A DNA stretch of 64,000 nt from the NCBI GenBank assembly GCA_902812455.1, contig CADDZH010000001.1, positions 1 to 64,000 of the forward strand, written 5' to 3'. The notes under the pieces are model-generated. The model was not told the origin of the DNA and searched no databases. It worked only from the letters and a program-made list of their open reading frames with translations. The DNA comes from Chloroflexota bacterium. Lineage in GTDB: Bacteria; Chloroflexota; Ktedonobacteria; Ktedonobacterales; Ktedonobacteraceae. Made by a program: the position numbers and the translations under genes. This document shows, in pieces, positions 24,859 through 33,497 of the stretch; position 1 is the first letter of the stretch, and each line of letters begins with the position of its first letter.

Positions 24859-26607
24859 CTAATGTGCTAACAGGTATACATTCGACCAGTCGCCAAAGAA
24901 AAGACCGTTGCCGTTGAGCGTCACCCCGTGAAGCCAGGAGGGAATAATCGCGGCTAACGCCTCGTGATCGAGTGGCAGCCAGCCGACATCCTGGATGGCG
25001 ATATCCTCTGCCTGGTTGTAAAGGCTGATGCGCGCCTGCCCAGACGACTGCTCAGCCTCGTTGATCAGCCTGTCAAAGGTCGGGTTGCTCCACTTCCCAT
25101 CGTTATTAGGAGCATTCGTGGTCAGGTTCAACGCCAGCCAGTCATATGGGTCGGGGAAGTCAGCGCTCCACTGGGTGAAGCCAAACTGGATTTTATAATG
25201 CGCCGTGTCATTGTTATAGGTGGTAAGCTCTTCAGGATTGAGCTTCACCTGGATGCCCAGGGCCGTCTGCCACATCTGCTGCAAGGCAGCGGCCTCGTCC
25301 TGTGAAACTTGCGAGCTGGGGTAAGAGAAAGTGATAGACGGCACCTTGCTCACATCAGGGTAGACCGATTGCAGCAGCGATCTAGCTTTAGCAGGATCAT
25401 ATGGGATGCCTGGATAATTGGGCTGGTAACCGGGCATGCCAGGTGGAATGATCGTTTGCGCGGGCACGACGGTATTTTTGAAGATGGCCTGCACCAGCAA
25501 TTTTTTGTTTGTCGCGTAAGCAAAGGCCTGGCGCACTGCCAGGTTGCCGAACGGCGGCATCGTATTGTTGAAGAAGAGCAGGTCAGATTGCAGCAGGGAC
25601 TTTCTGATAAAGCCTGGTTGATTCTGAGCCGAAAGCTGATCGGTAGCAGGAATGTTCCAGATGAAATCGTACTGCCTGGCCTGGAAGGAGCGATAGGCGG
25701 TGCCAGGATCATTGACGAAGTACATATCCACTTCGCTCAGCCTGGTTTTCGGTCCATAGTAGTACGGATTGGGGACGAGCACCATTTTGACCCTGTGAAC
25801 CCATTCTTTGATCATAAAGGGTCCCGTGCCAAAGCCGGGACCAACAGCGTTATTACCCCAGGCGGTCTGGCCATATTTATTGATGAGTTGCTCGTTCAGA
25901 GGGAAGTAGAGAGAGTTCGTGATCTCTTCCAGGAAATACGGCGTGGGCCGCGTCAGAGTAATGCGCAGGGTCTGGCTATCGATGGCCTGCACTCCTGCCA
26001 GCGTTTTCGTTTTGCCGCTATTGACATCGTTCATCCCCACAATGTTCGACTCAAAAAACGTGGCAACCGGGGAATTGACAGCCGGCAGCAGTGCGCGAGT
26101 CAATGTATAAACATAGGTTTGCGCCGTCACGGGGGTCCCATCGGAGAACTTAATACCTGGCTTTAAGTGGAAGGTGTACACTTTGTTATCAGAAGAGACA
26201 TCCCATGTGGCCTGATCAGGCACAACGTTTAAGTTGACATCTGTTTTTACCAGGCCGCTGTAGATCATACTCACGATCTCACCTGTATTGGCATCCGGGC
26301 CTGTGGCCGGGTCGAGGGAGGCGCTATCGGCGATACCAACGTTGGGGAAGCGTAGCACTTGTTTGGATGCCAGTGTCGTGCCCGTCGTCGTGGTTGCTCC
26401 TGAACCGCATGCCGCCAGGATAAGGAATAGAGCGAGAAATAGCAAGGCTGCTGGCATATGCTTCAACTGCAGAAGCCTATGGCATGTATACTTGACCTTT
26501 TCGGGTTTGGTGTGTATACCGTCCCTCCAGGGGCGACAGGAGCACTGTCCTTTTACAGCCCGCTCGAAGGGATTGAAACATCTTTGATTACTCACGAATC
26601 GCCTCAC
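24859..26607 (-). CDS. Peptide-type ABC substrate-binding lipoprotein (first of pair)
   Basis: Paralogue of the following gene and of the same SBP_bac_5 family, with VYTFHLKPGIKFSDGTPVTA, FGTGPFMIKEWVHR and DVGWLPLDHEALAAI. The open frame gives 582 residues from a GTG at 26607, but the lipoprotein signal MPAALLFLALFLILAAC begins only near residue 51. The true start is probably one of the codons at about 26457-26475 (ATG at 26457 or a TTG just upstream); no ribosome-binding site settles this. The gene is divergent from arginase. Its ligand is unknown. Confidence 0.9.
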   Translation of the reverse strand: MRRFVSNQRCFNPFERAVKGQCSCRPWRDGIHTKPEKVKYTCHRLLQLKHMPAALLFLALFLILAACGSGATTTTGTTLASKQVLRFPNVGIADSASLDPATGPDANTGEIVSMIYSGLVKTDVNLNVVPDQATWDVSSDNKVYTFHLKPGIKFSDGTPVTAQTYVYTLTRALLPAVNSPVATFFESNIVGMNDVNSGKTKTLAGVQAIDSQTLRITLTRPTPYFLEEITNSLYFPLNEQLINKYGQTAWGNNAVGPGFGTGPFMIKEWVHRVKMVLVPNPYYYGPKTRLSEVDMYFVNDPGTAYRSFQARQYDFIWNIPATDQLSAQNQPGFIRKSLLQSDLLFFNNTMPPFGNLAVRQAFAYATNKKLLVQAIFKNTVVPAQTIIPPGMPGYQPNYPGIPYDPAKARSLLQSVYPDVSKVPSITFSYPSSQVSQDEAAALQQMWQTALGIQVKLNPEELTTYNNDTAHYKIQFGFTQWSADFPDPYDWLALNLTTNAPNNDGKWSNPTFDRLINEAEQSSGQARISLYNQAEDIAIQDVGWLPLDHEALAAIIPSWLHGVTLNGNGLFFGDWSNVYLLAH

Positions 26608-26736
26608 TTTCCAGAACTACCTGGAGAAAAATCATTGCTGGGGAAGTGCCCTGCCCATTATTGTACTACTTCTAACACAGGAGAGACAAGCAGAATTGGC
26701 TTGCCTGGTGTTAGCAATTTGGCCTTGCATATGCTA

Positions 26737-26766
26737 TAGACAAATACGGAAAGGAGTGGCTATAAT
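26737..26766 (+). promoter_or_regulatory. Promoter of the arginase gene
   Basis: TAGACA (26737-26742), an 18-base spacer and a perfect TATAAT (26761-26766) lie about 48 bases before the start codon. Confidence 0.6.
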
Positions 26767-26813
26767 TAAGGGAGAACCTTTACGACTGTTCAACGGCGAA
26801 CAGGAGGAATGTG

Positions 26814-27704
26814 ATGCGTATTCGTGTGATTGGCGCGCCTATGGATTTAGGCGCGGGCAGGCGAGGCGTAGATATTGGAACGAGCGCCGTTCGCTACGCC
26901 GGCCTCAATGATCGCTTAAGTAAACTTGGACATACCGTTCACGATATCGGCAATATTATTATTCCCCAACCTGAAAGCCAGCCCAGCGGCCACCCCAGCG
27001 TAAAATACCTTGAACCGATTGTGCGCGCCTCTGAAGAACTGGCGGCCATTGTCAGCGCCGCGCTACGAGAAGGCGAATTCCCTCTGGTGATTGGGGGCGA
27101 TCACGCTATCGCGCTTGGCTCGATCACCGGCGTTGCCAGCGTTCACAAGCAGGTAGGAGTGATCTGGGTTGATGCGCACGGGGATTTTAACACGGATAAG
27201 ACCACTCCCTCCGGCAATATTCATGGCATGCCGCTGGCCGCGCTGGCAGGGCTGGGAAATCCCCAACTGGTCCATCTAGGAGGCTGGGGGCCGAAAGTGA
27301 ATAAGCAAAGTATTGTGATTGTTGGCGCCCGTGCCCTCGATCCCGGTGAGCAAGAACTCCTGCGCGCCAATGCTATTCACGTTTTCACCATGTTTGATAT
27401 CGACCAGCGCGGTATCTCTGATGTCATGCAGCAGGCCCTTGTCATCGCGGGACGCAACGATGGCATCCATCTCAGCTTGGATATGGATGCCCTGGATCCA
27501 AAAGAGGCTCCCGGCGTCGGCACTCCTGTGCGTGGCGGCCTGACCTACCGGGAGGCCCATCTGGCGATGGAACTTCTCGCAAACTCCGGCAAGCTCATTT
27601 CTATGGATGTTGTCGAAGTCAACCCAATCCTTGATCGCGAAAACGCAACTGCCGAGCTCGCGGTCGAACTGGTGCTTTCGGCTCTTGGAAAGAAAATCTT
27701 GTAG
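26814..27704 (+). CDS. rocF: Arginase
   Basis: Manganese enzyme hydrolysing arginine to ornithine and urea. The three ureohydrolase signatures are complete: GGDHAIALG near residue 95, DAHGDFNTD near 122 and SLDMDALDP near 222, which supply the histidine and aspartate ligands of the dinuclear cluster. GNIHGMPLAAL between them is typical of true arginases rather than agmatinases. Length of 296 residues is normal. The ATG at 26814 is favoured over the adjoining GTG at 26811 because AGGAGG then lies six bases upstream. ilvE follows 122 bases later in the same direction. Confidence 0.93.
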   Translation: MRIRVIGAPMDLGAGRRGVDIGTSAVRYAGLNDRLSKLGHTVHDIGNIIIPQPESQPSGHPSVKYLEPIVRASEELAAIVSAALREGEFPLVIGGDHAIALGSITGVASVHKQVGVIWVDAHGDFNTDKTTPSGNIHGMPLAALAGLGNPQLVHLGGWGPKVNKQSIVIVGARALDPGEQELLRANAIHVFTMFDIDQRGISDVMQQALVIAGRNDGIHLSLDMDALDPKEAPGVGTPVRGGLTYREAHLAMELLANSGKLISMDVVEVNPILDRENATAELAVELVLSALGKKIL

Positions 27705-27826
27705 GAGCAATGGCGTTCCATACCTGGTTTCTAGTGATCATTCGTTATACCATCAGGAGTCTCAGGCTAGAAACATAAGAAAAGGAGGAAAGGCGGGTAG
27801 CAACGAAGCTGCTCGCCGCACACAAG

Positions 27827-28801
27827 ATGAATGCGAAAGAACTCTTTATGAATGGCGAGTTCGTACCCGCCGAACGTGGCTACATTTCTGTACGCACGCA
27901 TGCTTTTTCCTATGGCACCGGCTGCTTTGAAGGCATCCGTGGCTACTGGAACGAAGAAAACCAGCAGGTCTATCTCTTCCGGCTACGAGAACATTATGAG
28001 CGTTTGCTACGCTCGTGTAAAATCATGCAAATAACGCTGCCCTATTCTGTCGATGACTTGATAGAGATCAGTATAGAACTGATCAGGCGCAACAACCAGC
28101 GGCAGGATGTCTACCTGCGGCCCGTCGCCTATAAAGCCGACGAGGTTATCGGTGTGCGCCTGCATGGCCTGCAAGATCACTTTATTATCACTGCTGAACC
28201 AATGGGCAACTATATAAATATTACAGGCATGCGCTGCGGCGTTTCATCCTGGCGGCGCATCGATGATAATGCTATTCCAGCCCGCGCCAAGATTCTCGGC
28301 TCCTATGTCAATTCGGCTTTTGCCAAGAGTGAAGCGCTACAAAATGGTTTTGACGAGGCGATTATGCTGACCCACGATGGGCATGTTTCAGAGGGCAGCG
28401 CCGAGAACATTTTCCTGGTCATGAACAATGAGCTGGTCACACCTGCCCCCACCGAAAACATCCTCCTCGGCATCACTCGCGATACTGTGATGCAGTTGGC
28501 CCTGCGCGAGTTTAGTCGTATTACGCGCGAGCGGCAGGTAGATCGCACCGAGCTATACATCGCCGATGAAATCTTCCTTTGCGGTACCGGCGCGCAAATT
28601 GCCCCCGTCATCGAAGTAGACCATCGCCCTGTTGGCAATGGGCAGATTGGACCGCTTTCCAGGGATATGCAGAAACTCTACTTCGATGTCGTGCGCGGGC
28701 GCCGCCCCGAATATCGCGAGCAATGGTGTACGCCGGTGTACTCACAAACCCGCGAGCGCGAGCGAGTGAGCCATTATGAAGTAAAAGGAAACAAGCCATG
28801 A
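27827..28801 (+). CDS. ilvE: Branched-chain amino acid aminotransferase
   Basis: A fold-type IV PLP enzyme catalysing the last step of leucine, isoleucine and valine synthesis or the first step of their breakdown. The N-terminal NGEFVPAERGYISVRTHAFS and YGTGCFEGIRGY, the PLP lysine in ARAKILGSYVNS, and the phosphate-binding EGSAENIFLV and LLGITRDTV are all present. Length of 324 is somewhat above the E. coli enzyme. The stop codon overlaps the start of a broken antitoxin-like gene (ATGA). A D-amino acid or 4-amino-4-deoxychorismate specificity is less likely given the GCFEGIRGY block. Confidence 0.93.
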   Translation: MNAKELFMNGEFVPAERGYISVRTHAFSYGTGCFEGIRGYWNEENQQVYLFRLREHYERLLRSCKIMQITLPYSVDDLIEISIELIRRNNQRQDVYLRPVAYKADEVIGVRLHGLQDHFIITAEPMGNYINITGMRCGVSSWRRIDDNAIPARAKILGSYVNSAFAKSEALQNGFDEAIMLTHDGHVSEGSAENIFLVMNNELVTPAPTENILLGITRDTVMQLALREFSRITRERQVDRTELYIADEIFLCGTGAQIAPVIEVDHRPVGNGQIGPLSRDMQKLYFDVVRGRRPEYREQWCTPVYSQTRERERVSHYEVKGNKP

Positions 28802-28896
28802 ATGACCAAGAAAAGCGTCGTATCCCTGAGTTTTCTAGCATTGAGGAAGAAGCTGGCTTCTGAGATACACACGACTATTTGCATGCCTCTCTTTGA
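28798..28896 (+). pseudogene. Remnant of a CopG/BrnA-like antitoxin gene
   Basis: An ATG overlapping the ilvE stop, with AAAGGAA upstream, opens a 21-codon frame ending RIPEFSSIEEEAGF and then TGA. Reading on in frame gives DTHDYLHASL and another stop. CopG-type antitoxins of this group typically carry IPxFxSxEEExxFWxTHD, so the TGA stands exactly where the conserved Trp (TGG) is expected. The downstream half of the antitoxin and any toxin gene are missing. The family assignment is from motif memory, not a search. Confidence 0.55.
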
Positions 28897-28932
28897 TACC
28901 CGGTGTCTTGACGCTTGAAACTCAAAGATAAA

Positions 28933-28958
28933 GAGCAGTCAGAATATTCTGGCTGCTC
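28933..28958 (+). terminator. Terminator-like hairpin after ilvE
   Basis: GAGCAG-T-CAGAA and TTCTG-G-CTGCTC pair over 11 bp with one mismatch and a two-base loop; a weak T-rich tail (GATTGCTTTCT) follows. Confidence 0.6.
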
Positions 28959-29110
28959 GATTGCTTTCTAATGTATGTAACAAATTTATCACACATTTTC
29001 TATATTCTCAACTGTATCGCAACCAATTCACAACGGCATTCTTTCTACAGTAGAGTAGGATAACGTTCTGAAAAAGTTTTTCACCTATTCTACATGGAAA
29101 GGATCGTTTT

Positions 29111-30031
29111 ATGCAGCAATACCCACCCAATTTCCAACAACCCTTCCAAGCGCCGCCGCAACAAGGCTATCCACAGCAGCCAATGTACCAGCAACCGACA
29201 TACTACCCACCCCAACAGCAACAGCCATTTTATCCGCCTCCGCAACAGCCGTTTCCACCAAATACGCCAGTACCACCAGGATGGCCGATGCCACCGCAGC
29301 AACCGCCGCCACCAAAGAAGAAACATACTGGACGTAACCTTCTTATTGCCGCTATTGTAGTTGTTGTAGTCATTGCTGCTTGCATAGGTGGGTTTTCGAT
29401 TGTCACAAATGCATCAAATAACAATTCACCCTCAACTACTACGACCGCTGCGACCTCTGCACCATCGCAAGCGACCACAGTCCCAACTGCAACATCAACC
29501 CCAAAACCCAGTTCCTCGCTTGGCAACGAGGCCGTGATCGGTAACACCGTTGCTGTGTTCAATGCGAAGTATGGCAACCCCGTCAATCAAACTACAAATC
29601 AAAATGGATCGGTAACCTACAAGTACCAGGACCTCACCAGCAACATTGGAGCGCTAGACGTGATCACTTTTTCAAACTCGCAAACCATCTATGGTATTGT
29701 CCTTGCCCCACCCGCGGGGCAAGAGTGGGATGCCACAACTACGCTCTCTGTTTGCATCGCCTTTATCCCAGATGATAGCAAACTTGATCAGCCGAGCAAT
29801 GTGCAAGATGCATCAGGTACAAGTGTTGGCCTTTTCCAGGCTGGAAGTAGCAAAGAACTAGCCAATAGCCTGCCAGCAAGCGACTTTTACGAGGAGGATA
29901 GCGGCAATTCGGTGACCCCTGGCACATTCAGCATGCTCTATGCTTATGTTGCTGGGAGCAATGGAACTGAGGTCGATACGTGTAGCGTGGCTGTTGGGAA
30001 ACAGACCACAAGCAGCCTAACACAAGGATAG
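29111..30031 (+). CDS. Membrane-anchored protein with Pro/Gln-rich cytoplasmic tail
   Basis: Function unknown. Residues 1-68 are Pro, Gln and Tyr only in large part, followed by the stop-transfer KKKHTGR and one transmembrane helix (about 76-98). A Ser/Thr/Ala/Pro linker of 45 residues leads to an external domain of about 170 residues with alternating strand-like segments and two cysteines. The layout (disordered cytoplasmic tail, single helix, low-complexity stalk, compact domain) is that of a surface-exposed or cell-wall-spanning protein. AAAGGA lies eight bases before the ATG and a strong terminator follows the gene. No family could be named. Confidence 0.8.
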   Translation: MQQYPPNFQQPFQAPPQQGYPQQPMYQQPTYYPPQQQQPFYPPPQQPFPPNTPVPPGWPMPPQQPPPPKKKHTGRNLLIAAIVVVVVIAACIGGFSIVTNASNNNSPSTTTTAATSAPSQATTVPTATSTPKPSSSLGNEAVIGNTVAVFNAKYGNPVNQTTNQNGSVTYKYQDLTSNIGALDVITFSNSQTIYGIVLAPPAGQEWDATTTLSVCIAFIPDDSKLDQPSNVQDASGTSVGLFQAGSSKELANSLPASDFYEEDSGNSVTPGTFSMLYAYVAGSNGTEVDTCSVAVGKQTTSSLTQG

Positions 30032-30061
30032 TAATGAGCAAAACAGACCGCATCAATAAAA

Positions 30062-30095
30062 CGCCCTGATCAAGAAAACCAGGGCGATTCTTTTT
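30062..30095 (+). terminator. Intrinsic terminator
   Basis: CGCCCTG (30062-30068) pairs with CAGGGCG (30080-30086) and is followed by ATTCTTTTT, a classical rho-independent terminator for the gene ending at 30031. Confidence 0.85.
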
Positions 30096-30200
30096 GTTGC
30101 CTCTAGAAAATCGCACTACAATCAAAATCTGGCGATTTTTTGAGAGGGATTATCGGGAACCCGAACACGGGGGGAAATTTCCCTTCAGCTCTTCCTATGA

Positions 30201-30414
30201 CAATCCTCCCAATGTAAGAAGGCCCACTACAGCGCGCATGAGCAGAAGACCTATGTGAAGGCGCGCAAGAGGATATTAGGATGTCTTGAAGGATCTAGAG
30301 GGTACACAAGAGTTTTTAGAAAGGCTCACTCCTGGCCTTTTGTACGAGGTGATTCGGGCGACATTATGCTATCCTTTAGAAGGAAAGCTACATGCAGAGC
30401 GCATGCAACAATAA
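30201..30414 (+). pseudogene. Frameshifted gene fragment, family unknown
   Basis: Two overlapping frames read as ordinary protein and join by a +1 shift near 30280. The first (from 30201) gives AHYSAHEQKTYVKARKRIL. The second (30280-30414) gives DVLKDLEGTQEFLERL, then TPGLLYEVIRATLCYPLEG, and ends at TAA. Neither has a proper start. The composition looks like a decayed gene rather than chance, but no family was recognised. Confidence 0.3.
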
Positions 30415-30466
30415 TCCTGCCTTCCTACGTAAGGAGCGGTTGATTGAGTCTGGAAAGGAGCGTGTT

Positions 30467-30859
30467 ATGTTTCATACCATAGGGCTTGACCATATCGCTT
30501 TGACGGTGAGAGACCGAGAGCGTTCATTAGAATGGTATCAACGGGTACTGGGGATGGAACGACGATATCAAGACGTATGGAGCGGGCCGGGCGACCCAGT
30601 TATGGTATGCTCGGGAAATACTTGCCTGGCACTATTTCCGCCTGATACGGCTGATCCTCTTCCTGCACCAGATCATAATGTAATTGCCATGCGTCATTTC
30701 GCGTTGCGCCTGGACCGTGTAAATTTCGAGCGGGCACAAGTCGAACTCGCTGAGCAGAAGATATCATTCAGTTTTGAGGATCATACAATTGCTCACTCGA
30801 TTTACCTTTTTGACCCTGATGGTCACCGCGTTGAACTGACGACCTACGAACTCACCTGA
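30467..30859 (+). CDS. VOC-family (glyoxalase/dioxygenase-fold) protein
   Basis: A 130-residue protein with one vicinal-oxygen-chelate domain built of paired beta-alpha-beta-beta-beta units. Metal-ligand positions are visible: His in GLDHIALTVRD, His in MRHFALRL and Glu in HRVELTTYE. It may be a lyase, dioxygenase or an antibiotic- or thiol-conjugate-binding protein; the substrate is not predictable. The ATG at 30467 is chosen over one 25 codons upstream because AAAGGAG sits seven bases before it and the VOC fold starts there. It precedes the serine hydrolase in the same direction by 73 bases. Confidence 0.87.
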   Translation: MFHTIGLDHIALTVRDRERSLEWYQRVLGMERRYQDVWSGPGDPVMVCSGNTCLALFPPDTADPLPAPDHNVIAMRHFALRLDRVNFERAQVELAEQKISFSFEDHTIAHSIYLFDPDGHRVELTTYELT

Positions 30860-30932
30860 TCCTGGCACTTATCGTGTCATTTGCCCATACGGCTGTCGAT
30901 GTGTGAAATGAAGAAAGAGGCGCGGAATTATC

Positions 30933-31964
30933 ATGGATGAGATGCAAGTCATCGAGGAATTTCGAGCTACGCTTGATCGGTTTGTCGAAGCTGATGAGTT
31001 CTCCGGGGCCGTCCTGGTAGCGAAGGATCAGACGATATTATTCCAGCAAGCCTATGGTATGGCAAACCAGAGCTACCATGTTCCGAACCAGATCGATACC
31101 AAATTTAATCTCGGCTCGATGAACAAAATGTTTACGGCTGTCGCGATTGCTCAACTCGCTGAGCAAGGAAAACTGGCTTTCAACGATCCAATCAGCAAGT
31201 ATCTACCAGATTACCCACGAGAGATTGCCGAGCAAGTGACCATTCATCACTTGCTCACCCATACCTCCGGGATGGGCTCCTACTGGAATGAGCGCTTTTT
31301 CGCTGTCTGGGCAGACCTGCGCACGGTTGATGACTACCTTCCTCTCTTTCGTGATGATCCCTTAGCCTTTGAGCCGGGAGAAAGATTCCAGTACAGCAAT
31401 GCCGGTTTTATCGTGTTAGGTGCCATTATCGAGCGTGTATCGGGGCAGGATTATTTTACTTACGTTCGCGAACACATCTATGAGCCAGCAGGCATGCATA
31501 ATACCGACACCTACGAGATGGATCGCTCTATTCCCAACCTGGCCATTGGCTACACACACCTGAACAACAAGGGTGAGCTTGAAGCAGGGCCACGGAGAAA
31601 TAATCTGTTCATAAATGTCGTGAAAGGCGGTCCTGCGGGTGGCGGATTTTCCACGGTAGAGGACCTCTTCAAGTTCTCATTGGCGCTGCGTTCGCATCGC
31701 TTGCTCTCGCCAGAAACTACTACTACCATTTTCACCGGAAGAGTAGAGAGGCCGGACAAACCCGGCATCACCTATGCTTACGGATTCCAGTATGTGATGG
31801 TCAATGGACATCGTATTATCGGGCACAGCGGCGGAGCACCTGGTATCAGCGCCCAGTTTGACCTCTATCTTGATCTGGGATATACGGCTGTGATTCTCGC
31901 CAACTACGACCCTCCCATAGCTCCCCGCATTGCCAGCACCCTACGAGAGCACCTAGCTGGTTAG
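30933..31964 (+). CDS. Serine hydrolase of the beta-lactamase / class C penicillin-binding family
   Basis: A 343-residue enzyme of the beta-lactamase-like serine hydrolase fold (PF00144), a family that includes esterases, D-aminopeptidases and class C beta-lactamases. The catalytic SxxK is in LGSMNKMFTAVA near residue 62, YSN in FQYSNAGFIVLG near 153, and the HxG-type motif in IGHSGGAPG near 297. There is no signal peptide, suggesting a cytoplasmic esterase or peptidase rather than a periplasmic beta-lactamase. A GAAAGAGG site precedes the ATG and a good hairpin terminator follows. Confidence 0.9.
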   Translation: MDEMQVIEEFRATLDRFVEADEFSGAVLVAKDQTILFQQAYGMANQSYHVPNQIDTKFNLGSMNKMFTAVAIAQLAEQGKLAFNDPISKYLPDYPREIAEQVTIHHLLTHTSGMGSYWNERFFAVWADLRTVDDYLPLFRDDPLAFEPGERFQYSNAGFIVLGAIIERVSGQDYFTYVREHIYEPAGMHNTDTYEMDRSIPNLAIGYTHLNNKGELEAGPRRNNLFINVVKGGPAGGGFSTVEDLFKFSLALRSHRLLSPETTTTIFTGRVERPDKPGITYAYGFQYVMVNGHRIIGHSGGAPGISAQFDLYLDLGYTAVILANYDPPIAPRIASTLREHLAG

Positions 31965-32095
31965 GTTGAGAACACTCGATGAGCTATGTTTGATGTTTGA
32001 AGGTAGGGTATACTTGGGCTTACTGGACATATCCTTCAAGTGGCATCATTCAAGTCAATGTGAGCGCGTTGCCTTAAGGTAAAGAAAAGATGCAG

Positions 32096-32126
32096 GTGGA
32101 GAGGTTTGCTGGCCTCTCCACTTTAT
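32096..32126 (+). terminator. Intrinsic terminator after the serine hydrolase gene
   Basis: GTGGAGAGG (32096-32104) pairs perfectly with CCTCTCCAC (32113-32121), followed by TTTAT. Confidence 0.75.
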
Positions 32127-32136
32127 AGAACTATAG

Positions 32137-32154
32137 GTAGCCGCTCACGGCTAC
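32137..32154 (-). terminator. Hairpin directly after the 134-residue protein gene
   Basis: GTAGCCG and CGGCTAC form a 7-bp stem with a four-base loop, starting one base past the stop codon on the minus strand. The following bases are only moderately T-rich. Confidence 0.45.
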
Positions 32155-32559
32155 TCACAGTATTGGCATGGCACGAGCTACTCCATCCAGTTCTACCACA
32201 TCCTCGTAGGTCAGTCGCGCGCCCATTCGTGGCAGCATGCCATAGCTCCGTGTCACAATACCAAATGTTTCAAAAGGCTGATCCTCTGCTTCTGCCAGGT
32301 TGATCGGTGGTAGCAGCACCGTCAGCACAGTTGCCCCTGCATCCACCGTCAACTCCAGTGTCACCGAGACCAGCGTCCCCAGTTCGCTCTGCTGAGTGCG
32401 AATCGCATCTCTATTGAACGTCAGGTTGCGCTCTGCATCCTGGTAGGTCAACTGGGGCCGCGTGGGCTGATCGATAAAATGGGTGGCGTTGTAGGTGATC
32501 TGCACATCTTCCCCATCAGTAAGCTCAAACAGATTCGGCTCCCGACCCTGTTGTGCCAT
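32155..32559 (-). CDS. Small beta-rich protein linked to a papain-like protease
   Basis: Not recognised. A 134-residue protein without signal peptide or membrane helix. The sequence alternates short hydrophobic strands (VSVTLELTVDAGATVLTVLL), suggesting a beta-sandwich. It starts 34 bases after the end of the C1-type protease gene and has its own AGGAG site, so the two are one operon. A role as inhibitor, substrate or partner of the protease is an inference from position only. The signature motifs of chagasin-type inhibitors were not seen. Confidence 0.75.
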   Translation of the reverse strand: MAQQGREPNLFELTDGEDVQITYNATHFIDQPTRPQLTYQDAERNLTFNRDAIRTQQSELGTLVSVTLELTVDAGATVLTVLLPPINLAEAEDQPFETFGIVTRSYGMLPRMGARLTYEDVVELDGVARAMPIL

Positions 32560-32593
32560 CGTTTTCTGCTCCTCTCATGTAAAAATTTGAATC

Positions 32594-33358
32594 TCACTGC
32601 ACAATGCTTACTGTCCAGAAATCATCGGCCAGATTCGACTGCGTCAGGTAAGCGTAGGGCAGCATAAAGTAGCCTTGCAGGCCCCATCCTGTTCCCCAGG
32701 AGTTCCGCATAATAAAATTTTTCTGGCTATCGTCGTAGCCAACCGCGAGCACAGCGTGGCCGCCGACGAGATGCTCACTTGCTGCCGGCATCGGCACCAC
32801 TCCGCTTTGCGCCACCTCCTGGCTTTCAAAGCTCTCGTAGACTGCAATGCCGCAAACAAATGGGTATCCCGAGGCAAGGCATCCTTTCATCTGATTGAGG
32901 TCCTGCAGCACCCTCCGGTAGAGTATCGCCTTGCAGAGAAGAGCATCTTGATAGCATTTATCCGGTGGCTTCTCCTGAAAATTCGCAATATTATATGGCC
33001 ATTCAGTTTCAGGGCACACCCCTTGCGCCCCTACGCTCTTGATCCCATCACGAATTTGCGCCCCACTGTCTGCATTGATCGTCCCCTCCATTGCTCGTTC
33101 ATTGTAGTAAATGAACAGCCGGGAAGGGATGAAGTCTGGCGTCCGGTGCTCCTTCATGCGGTCAAACTCGATCGCCGCAGCAATCGCATTGGCCGTACAG
33201 CTCCCTAGCTCTCCCTGGTCATAGACCGGAGGACAGTCTGGACGCAAGTCCACTCTGGCAGGCAGAGTAGTTGCTACTTCAGCAGGCACAGCATACAGGT
33301 AATCACGCTGGTCTGGCAGGTCGGGTATCCACCCATAACGTTTGGTTTTGAAAGGCAT
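32594..33358 (-). CDS. Papain-like (C1A) cysteine protease
   Basis: A 254-residue peptidase with the full papain active-site set: the nucleophile in DQGELGSCTANAIAAA near residue 58, His in GGHAVLAVGYDD near 201 and Asn in RNSWGTGWG near 217. The oxyanion Gln precedes the Cys. There is no signal peptide and almost no pro-region (the N-terminus goes straight into RYGWIPDLPDQRDYLY), so it seems to be made as a near-mature cytoplasmic enzyme, as in other bacterial C1 proteins. The ATG at 33358 is taken because GGAG lies eight bases before it. It is co-transcribed with the 134-residue protein. Confidence 0.9.
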   Translation of the reverse strand: MPFKTKRYGWIPDLPDQRDYLYAVPAEVATTLPARVDLRPDCPPVYDQGELGSCTANAIAAAIEFDRMKEHRTPDFIPSRLFIYYNERAMEGTINADSGAQIRDGIKSVGAQGVCPETEWPYNIANFQEKPPDKCYQDALLCKAILYRRVLQDLNQMKGCLASGYPFVCGIAVYESFESQEVAQSGVVPMPAASEHLVGGHAVLAVGYDDSQKNFIMRNSWGTGWGLQGYFMLPYAYLTQSNLADDFWTVSIVQ

Positions 33359-33497
33359 CCGTTCATCTCCTTCATGTAGTTGCAAACATTCTCACATTAA
33401 GTCTACTCAATCCCGTTAAGCACTCTACATGAAAGACGATGAAAGATTAGCTTTTTGGGTTACGAGATCTTCAGTTTATTTCCCTCGCTCGTTGGAC

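Noticed and set aside
25309..26166. 285-codon open frame opposite the first peptide-binding lipoprotein
   Set aside because: Antisense to a full-length SBP_bac_5 protein; a similar shadow lies opposite its paralogue, as expected from the shared sequence.
29123..29310. Possible CRISPR or tandem DNA repeat in the CAGCAA/CCACCG-rich stretch
   Set aside because: The periodicity comes from Pro/Gln codons of the disordered N-terminus of the 29111-30031 protein; there are no spacers.
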